A program made the position numbers and the translations under genes. A stretch of 64,000 nucleotides of DNA from Sipunculus nudus (taxonomy: Eukaryota > Annelida > Sipuncula > Golfingiida > Sipunculidae), in assembly GCA_026874595.1 (NCBI GenBank), contig CM049307.1:35258862-35322861 (forward strand). Reading direction: 5' to 3'. The notes under the pieces were generated by a model that was not told the origin of the DNA, searched no databases, and saw only the letters and a list, made by a program, of their open reading frames with translations. Shown here piece by piece: positions 57,204-64,000 of this stretch. Numbering within the stretch: the stretch's first letter is position 1; each line of letters starts with the position of its first letter.

Positions 57204-57620
57204 ACAGCAATTGTCAAATGGTATATGCAAGTGACATTTAATTAATTTAAATAATACCTTTGAATTAAATTTCAATTTAATTCCTTTTTGAATGAAATTA
57301 ATCAAATTGGTAAAACTTTTTTTTTAATAATTTCCCATTTTACACTTTGTAGATAAACTGTTGAAACTTTGTGAACTAGCTGTTTCAAGGATTGTATATA
57401 CAGTTACAAATATAGGCCTACCAGTAGATGTAAATATTAGTATTTTTCTTAGGTCACACAATCTGATAATATAAACTTCAAATGTTAAAACAGGATGAAG
57501 GATTTAAATATATTGTCACTGATAAATAAAACCGCCTCAGTTAATTTCAGTTTTGATGAGCTGAGGTAAAAGATTATCTAGAGACTTATAATATTCACTG
57601 TATTTACGTCAAAATCTTAC

Positions 57621-57720
57621 CTTTAACTGTACTGCCAAATCTTCACTTCAGCTCACCCGAGCAGTTGTAGTACTATATGACAGCAGAGCCTAAATAACAC
57701 TGAGTCTGAGAAGTGATTCA
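57621..57720 (-). other. Probable 5'UTR exon of ADPRH
   Basis: On minus, CAGTACAGTTAAAG is followed by the consensus donor GTAAGA (57620-57615). Spliced to the acceptor just before the ADPRH ATG exon (50421), it leaves a TGA in frame and no earlier ATG in the last 30 bases. The upstream end is not determined. Confidence 0.5.
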
Positions 57721-58074
57721 GTTGTCAGACTGCTGACACACCTTGTATTTACTGTATTTAGGGATATGACCTGATGCAAATGTTATACGTCACGGATATA
57801 TGTGTAAATACACAAAACGATAAGCACAAGAAAAGAGTGCGTTCTACAGGATACGTAACGGTTCAGTTATTCATCCACAAATTAATTAATATGTTATTGA
57901 CATGGTGAACAATTTTTTAATAAAAGGAATTTTATATGATATATGATAGTTTGAATTAAACAAGGTGACAAACGAAAATGTGCAGTGGTCCGGCGTAATA
58001 ATATCAACCTGCAAATAGTTCAGTTAGCACGAAGTGTTTGTGTCGCCTGGAAGCAGACGCGGACACTTTAAAAA
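57721..58074. promoter_or_regulatory. Candidate bidirectional promoter, ADPRH / CEP20
   Basis: About 450 bp separate the ADPRH UTR donor from the CEP20 ATG on opposite strands, so both genes must start here. CpG content rises toward 57990-58080. No TATA box is placed with confidence. Confidence 0.45.
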
Positions 58075-61000
58075 ATGACATCGCTACAGGAACTTAAGAC
58101 AGGTCAGCCTCTCACAAACACAGCTCGGTCGGAATGTTGTCATTGTACCCTCGTCGTATTCAGATATAGTTTGCAGTCCCTTAATTCAGAGCTGAAATAG
58201 CGCATTATAATTTCAGCCTTCTGAGGGCGATAAATGGAGCTTTTCTCCAAACATTGGCTGTCAGAACCTGTCAGGACTTGACATGTAATGCCACGGATCT
58301 GCAGTTAGCCCTATTCTCCCCCCCCCCCCCCCCCCCCCAACAGATGCAGTGCACATCATTTATGATGTTGCCTTTGATCAAGGGGTTTGATTTTCATCCA
58401 ATTCATTTTTATATAACAAAGTACTTTTGAGTTTGATCCATTATTCGGCACTGTAACCATTTATGCATTTAATGATTTATGGCTCTGACTCTGAAAAATT
58501 AATTCACGGAGGCTCATGATCTAGCTTCATATATCTACAAAAATCTAAGGAACAGAGCACATGAAACTTTTAATTTTCTATGCAGCACCTGTGTGATCAT
58601 GTGTGTCCTGTCCCAGTGAGATGGGCAATCACTTCATGTTACAGTTTCATTGCTCTGTTAATCATAATAACTAGATAATTTTAAAAATTAAACTGATTGA
58701 CTGAGGAGCAAAGTATTTTTTTATTGAAAAGCATCTGCATAAGTCCTTTGATCAAGTAAAGTAAATCAATGGTGTATTTTAATTTTTTAAGTACATAATG
58801 GTGAATTTGACATTATATATGCAAAAGTAACTCGCTATTAGTTATCAGTTTTATAATGGATAGGATATAACATAATGGTTAAAGCATTTGAATGGACAAT
58901 GGAGTAAAAGGTCCAGGTTCAAACCCACCACAGCCCCGAAAGGAAAATAGTGCAATCTTGATAGCCCATCCAGATATATTTGCTCTAAAGTCTTAATGAC
59001 AGGTAATAATATTTGGAATATTCATAGACCCCACAATACAAAGCCTGAAACTGCAGGTCCCATAATTGTATATTATATTAATCATCGCCAGGGTTAGTTT
59101 TCTTCTGGAAGAAATGGGGTTTCCTCCACTTTCTTCTGGAAGTATTGGATAAAAGAGGAATTTCATGGACAGCAAGAATGATAGTGTGATTTACAAAAAT
59201 CAAAGCAGATGCAGTGAAACCTCGTTGTGTCGAACTCGCTTAAGTTGCTTAAGAATACCCCACTTATGTCGAAGTTACAGACTCAATTTTCCGGACAACA
59301 ATAGTTAAATTATTACCAAATAAAACCCCCTTGTGTCGAACCTCGGATGTGTCGAAGATTTCTGAGGGTCCCTTCCATTTCGACATGATGAGGTTTTACT
59401 GTATTTGAACTATTTTTATTTCTTTTGAATAAAATAAAACAATATAAATTTTAATCAGTGTACAGGAACAATGTTCTGATTAACCTAAATATAATTCTGT
59501 TACTTGATTCTAATAGTACTGCCGAAATTGCAGCTGATGGATTTGTATTTCAACTATTTAAGTATGTAGTGTTGCATAGTTTGTGTTGACATGTTAATTA
59601 ACAAAGATTCTTGTTTAAATGTCTACCTGTATTTACATGAGGGTTAAAAGAAGTTTTCTGTATTTGTAACTAGTTCTTACCAAATTTGTGTCACTCGGCA
59701 ATGTTCCTTTTGTATGAAAGAGAATAACAGATTGATATACTACAATTTTCTCATCTTGTATCATAACAGTGAAGTGCATAGCTGCAAAGGTGCATGCAGT
59801 GCTGCATACTAACTCACTAACTAATGTAGAATATAAATAATATGCAAACTGCACTTCCGACAAAATATAACACAATTAATAGCATGCTTGTGTATAACTT
59901 AACAATATCCTGTGTGATATTACACTATGATTGATCAGTGATCACCAGTTGAACTTATAATTATCACTCATTTAAATTTATGCATCTCACCATGTAAGTT
60001 CTGTTGTTAATCACAGTGGAGTACAAACAGTACCTGTCGGTAATCTACATCTAAGTTACCACGAAGCATGCGATAGCAAACACCAATTTTGCAGCCCTTC
60101 AAACATTAAGTCTATTCCTGAGCTTGTTGTGAATTATGCCAAAACTAGAAGATGCTTAGAAAATATGAGAAACCCTATCTCTGTACATGAGTATCAGCTT
60201 GGTAATAATCTGTTTTATAACAAGGAGCAGTTTGACCGTTTGATTAATATAGTGGATGAAACCCTGTTAATTATGAAATGGCTTCCCCATACCCTACCTC
60301 TCTGTGCAGTCAGGGGTAACTGGAGTCAAGCTGTGCTTATTTAGGTAATCACCTGGAAATCATTGCATGATTCACTGGACTGAAACTATGTCAATCGATT
60401 TTGAATTATGCACCTGAACTGACTAAGTCAAAACTAAATGAGGCATATTTGCCTAACTAAATTAAACTAATAATCATACATTCTAAGATAACACTTTATA
60501 TAAATATAAACCTTTATAAGATGGAACAGATTATGTTTAATCAGAAATAAAGCTGAAAATTTATTAGTTTTATATATTTTTACATGATATTTGAAAGTTT
60601 CTTCCGGAAGAAATGGAGGAAACTATTTCTTCCGAGCTGGAAGTTTCCAGGGAAGAAACCGCCTCTTTGAAGAAAATGCCCATCCTGATCATCGCCATCA
60701 ATAGACAGAGCAACAACAGGCCATGGACCTACCCTCTTTTTTCAGTTAAAAAAAAAAGAAAAAAATATGATTTTCATTAGGCCTGTTCAGTGTCACACCA
60801 GTGATTGTGTTCTGTACACCAGTGTTAATCAGCATCCAATGTTAATAAGCATTGTATATCTAATTAAGCATATTATGAAAATATTTGAATATGATGAAAA
60901 TATTTAATTCATTTTATAATAAGAACAGTAAACATTGTTTTGAGGCCTGGTCACAGTGGTTTTTATGAACCCCATACCTATAATTTTTCTGATTTTCAGT

Positions 61001-61197
61001 TGTGAAGGAGACCCTGGAGACACGGGGTGTCCTGAATCAGATCAAGGCAAGGTTACGAGCAGAGGTGTTCCGGGCCCTGGATGACCAGTCAGACGTACAG
61101 CCCGCTCTTAGCAACGAAAATATGCTCATTAATGAGCTCATCAGGGAATACCTAGAATTCAACAAATATAAATATACTTCATCTGTGTTATTAGCAG
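58075..61197 (+). CDS. CEP20: CEP20 (FOPNL/FOR20), first two exons, 3' end off window
   Basis: Exon 1, 58075-58102 (MTSLQELKT plus one base; in-frame TAA two codons upstream; donor GTCAGC). Exon 2, 61000-61197, in phase; total 75 residues plus one base. Exon 2 reads VKETLETRGVLNQIKARLRA, then EVFRALDD, then a LisH dimerisation motif (NMLINELIREYLEFNKYKYT). These are the strongly conserved first two blocks of CEP20, a relative of FGFR1OP/OFD1 found at centriolar satellites and basal bodies and needed for ciliogenesis. The family is about 170-190 residues long, so the remaining exons lie beyond 64000. Intron 1 is 2.9 kb. Confidence 0.95.
58318..58338. repeat. Poly-C run in CEP20 intron 1
   Basis: About 21 consecutive C, with potential for i-motif/G-quadruplex on the opposite strand. 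The length may be unreliable in the assembly. Confidence 0.85.
58858..58935 (+). mobile_element. tRNA-like SINE head or relic
   Basis: TAACATAATGGTTAAAGC (A-box-like) is followed 35 bases later by GGTTCAAACCC, an exact B-box consensus. There is no complete cloverleaf or closed acceptor stem, so a tRNA-derived SINE fragment is more likely than a tRNA gene. Confidence 0.5.
59212..59401. mobile_element. 190-bp pogo/Tigger-like MITE
   Basis: The left end CAGTGAAACCTCGTTGTGTC and right end GACATGATGAGGTTTTACTG are inverted. CAGT-AAACCTCG-TCGAA ends are typical of Tigger-derived MITEs. TA follows the right end; the left flank has TG. Confidence 0.6.
59402..60999. other. Rest of CEP20 intron 1
   Basis: No recognised exon. 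A 71-codon open frame at 60129-60344 has balanced composition but no splice sites or similarity I can name. Near 59098-59140 and 60600-60660 there are matching TTCTTCCGGAAGAAATGG-type segments in opposite orientations, possibly remnants of one repeat. Confidence 0.4.
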
Positions 61198-61365
61198 GTA
61201 ATATATAAACATTTCCGTTTTAATTTTTTGGCTAAATGTTCACCAATAATAATAAATTAATGGCATTTAAATTAATATATAACTTGTATATGGGTCAACT
61301 TTGGAAGTGCTTGAATTTAAAATAATATTGGAAGGCTTTGGAAGTCCTTGTAAATAGCATTTTTA

Positions 61366-63276
61366 TGCCCCTGCCACAAAGTGGCTGGGGCATATAGTTT
61401 TACCCATGTCCGTCATTCCGTCCTTCCGTCATTCCGAAATCAAACAGTTGTACGGACTTTTTTTCGCAATGCCTGCAGATATTGGCCTGATTTTTGGTGT
61501 GTGGGCAGATATAGACGTGTTACAGATCGAGTTCGCGTTTCTTCCCGGTTGACCTACTTTTGACCGTTTTACGGCTCCTAAACTTAGAAAATTTCATGAA
61601 AAATAGAAATAGTCATGACAGATACACATGTACGGACTTATTTTTGCAATGCCTGCAGATATTGGCCTGATTTTTGGTGTGTGAGCAGATATAGACCAGT
61701 TACAGATCGAGTTCGCGTTTCGTCGGGGTTGACCTACTTTTGACCGTTTTACGGCTCCTAAACTTAGAAATTTTCATGAAAAATATGAAATTTCATGACA
61801 AATACACATGTACGGACTTTTTTTCGCAGTGCCTGCAGATGTTGGCCTGATTTTTTGTGTGTTGACAGATATAGACCAGTTACCGATCGAGTTCGCGTTT
61901 CATCCCGGTTGACCTACTTTTGACCGTTTTACGGTTCCTAAACTTAGAAATTTTCAGGAAAAATAGAAATATTCATGACAGATACACATGTACAGACTTT
62001 TTTTCGCAATGCCTGCAGATATTGGCCTGATTTTTGGTGTGTGGGCAGATATAGACCAGTTACAGATCGAGTTCGCGTTTCGTCCGGGTTGACCTACTTT
62101 TGACCGTTTTATGGCTCCTAAACTTAGAAAATTTCATGAAAAATAGAAATAGTCATGACAGATACACATGTACGGACTTATTTTCACAATGCCTGCAGAT
62201 ATTGGCCTGATTTTTGGTGTGTGAGCAGATATAGACCAGTTACAGATCGAGTTCGCGTTTCGTCCAGGTTGACCTACTTTTGACCGTTTTACGGTTCCTA
62301 AACTTAGAAATTTTCAGGAAAAATAGAAATATTCATGACAGATACACATGTACAGACTTTTTTTCGCAATGCCTGCAGATATTGGCCTGATTTTTGGTGT
62401 GTGGGCAGATATAGACCAGTTACAGATCAAGTTCGCGTTTCGTCCTGGTTGACCTACTTTTGACCGTTTTACGGCTCCTAAACTTAGAAAATTTCATGAA
62501 AAATAGAAATATTCATGACAGATACACATGTACAGACTTTTTTTCGCAATGCCTGCAGATATTGGCCTATTTTTTGGTGTGTGGGCAGATATAGACCAGT
62601 TACAGATCGAGTTTGCGTTTCGTCCCGGTTGACCTACTTTTGACTGTTTTAAGGCTCCTGAACAAAGAAAATTTCATGAAAAATATGAAATTTCATGACA
62701 AATACACATGTACGGACCTTTTTTGGCAATGCCTGCAGATTTTGGCCTGATTTTTGGTGTTGGCAGATATTGACCAGTTACAGATGGAGTTTGCATTTCG
62801 TCCCGGTTGACCTACTTTTGACTGTTTTACGGCTCCTGAACATAGAAAATTTCATGTAAAATATATATTTTCATGACAAATACACTTGTACAGACTTTTC
62901 TTCACAAAAATCAGATTCAGGCCTGATTTTTGGTGTGTAGGCAGATAATGACAGTTACAGATCGAGTTCTTGTTTTGTCTCTGTTGACCTACTTTTGATT
63001 GTTTTACGCCTCCTAAACATAGAAAATTTCATGAAAGACAGAAATTTTTATTGAAAATGCACATGTATGGACTTTTTTTCACAATGCCTGCATATACTGG
63101 CATGATTTTTGGTGTGTTGCTTGAAAATGACCCGTTATAGATCGAGTTTGCATTTTGCCCTTGTTGACCTACTTTTGACCATACGACACCTCCTGAACTT
63201 AAAAAAATTTCCAAATTTTACAAATGTTTCTAATTTGCCCAAGGCGGGGACATTCGTGTCGTTCCGACACATCTAG
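61366..63276 (+). mobile_element. Helentron-like (HINE/pearl-type) element with 180-bp tandem core
   Basis: The left end is a hairpin, ATGCCCCTGCCAC-AAA-GTGGCTGGGGCAT (61365-61393). The core holds ten copies of a 180-bp unit (GTACGGACTT at 61449, 61629, 61809 and so on to about 63065), the last two most divergent. The right end has an inverted match to the left (GGCGGGGACAT) and a terminal hairpin, GTGTCG-TTC-CGACAC (63256-63270). After that comes CTAG, then T. Pearl-type elements of bivalves share this plan. It is non-coding and lies in CEP20 intron 2. Confidence 0.65.
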
Positions 63277-64000
63277 TTTACTTCAAAGTCCTTGAAACAC
63301 GCTAGAATTTTATAGCACAGCTATCTACTCTATTTTTTGTTTCTCCTACTGACGCATATGGACAGATCCTGTGCATTCATTTAGTGTAGTTTTGCACTTG
63401 TTTTACCTGCTTTTATGTGACTCTGGCATCAAATCAGTTGGATATCAGTTAATTAAGGTACTTGAAGTATGTAAAATAAACCTTGAAAATTCTTAAAAAG
63501 TTCTTTAAATTTGCGGATGGTTAGGTGTGATTAGTGCTGTTTTAGTTACAGTTGCTCAGATTTTGTTTTGTTTAGCCATATTAGATTAGTTACAATAGTA
63601 GCCACCAGATGACACCAAATTTGTTTTTTTTTTTAGCCATATTAGATTAGTTACAATAGTAGCCACCAGATGGCAGCAGCTATATCTGATTGTCCATGTG
63701 GTCACCAAGCCTGTAATCTTGATTTCATGTGAAATATCATCTCTCAATATTCTGTAATACCAGTAATAGTGAATGAAATTATGAGAAGTCTGACAGGCCA
63801 ACCCAAAGTGTTTTTGTTCATCTGATATACATGTATTGACAAAATGGCCTGTTGATTTTTTAAATAAAGAGGAAAAAAGTCATGTTTACAAAGAAGATGT
63901 ATCCAGAACTTGTCTGACCCCGTGATGTAGTTTATTGTAGTTATTTATGTTATATATTTTCATGCTGTCCAGCTATCTGTTGTATATGATTTATGTTCTT
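63277..64000. other. CEP20 intron 2, short direct repeat
   Basis: TTTAGCCATATTAGATTAGT and the following GTAGCCACCAGATG occur twice (63573-63612 and 63635-63674), a 62-bp tandem duplication. No CEP20 exon 3 recognised. Confidence 0.5.

Noticed and set aside
58858-58935. Functional tRNA gene
   Set aside because: Good A and B boxes but no closing acceptor stem; treated as a SINE head.
60129-60344. 71-codon frame in CEP20 intron 1
   Set aside because: Protein-like composition but no splice sites or recognised family; left as unproven.
61381-61563. 60-codon frame on plus after CEP20 exon 2
   Set aside because: Lies in the 180-bp tandem core of the Helentron-like element.

Overview
The window is eukaryotic nuclear DNA from an animal: AT-rich, with intron-split genes, GT-AG splice sites, polyadenylation signals and dense transposable-element debris. 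The repeats point to a marine mollusc, most likely a bivalve: GACCTTGACCTCATGA-type dispersed repeats, a pearl/HINE-like element with a 180-bp tandem core, several TIR-MITE families of the kind common in bivalves, and a BEL/Pao retrotransposon. The phylum is an inference from repeats; the species cannot be named.

Four real protein-coding genes could be reconstructed exon by exon with consistent splice phases. (1) Minus strand, 18384 to 772 and continuing off the left edge: an SLC36/AAAP-type amino-acid transporter with a long Ser/Thr-rich loop. (2) Plus strand, 30827 to 38108: SPC24, a subunit of the kinetochore NDC80 complex, complete in four coding exons (197 aa). (3) Minus strand, 50420 to 41910: ADPRH/ARH1-type ADP-ribosylarginine hydrolase, complete in ten coding exons (430 aa), with a probable 5'UTR exon at about 57621. 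(4) Plus strand, 58075 to 61197 and off the right edge: the first two exons of CEP20 (FOPNL/FOR20), a centriolar-satellite and ciliogenesis protein. The genes form two probable head-to-head pairs: transporter/SPC24 around 18.4-18.9 kb, and ADPRH/CEP20 around 57.6-58.07 kb. SPC24 and ADPRH converge near 38-42 kb, where there is also a candidate orphan terminal exon at 39612-39734.

The rest is intron or intergenic DNA filled with mobile elements. 9.3-10.5 kb: tandem-core element. 10.6-10.9 kb: tRNA-like SINE with an 8-bp target duplication. 12.6-14.1 kb: hAT-type element with a perfect 8-bp target duplication, itself hosting a second element. 19.1-20.1 kb and 20.1-23.4 kb: two adjacent TIR elements. 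23.4-25.3 kb: an 879-bp tandem duplication. 27.7, 36.9, 47.9 and 59.2 kb: MITEs. 50.6-57.2 kb: a nest in which a TA microsatellite hosts a miniature LTR element (TRIM) with a tRNA-like LTR, which hosts a decayed BEL/Pao element. 61.37-63.28 kb: Helentron-like element.

The two observations I rate most worth following are a 20-bp minisatellite (1.88-2.58 kb) built from an amplified splice-donor junction of the transporter gene, and the TRIM whose LTR carries a tRNA-like pol III promoter and whose internal region carries a perfect 18-nt tRNA-Leu-type primer-binding site.
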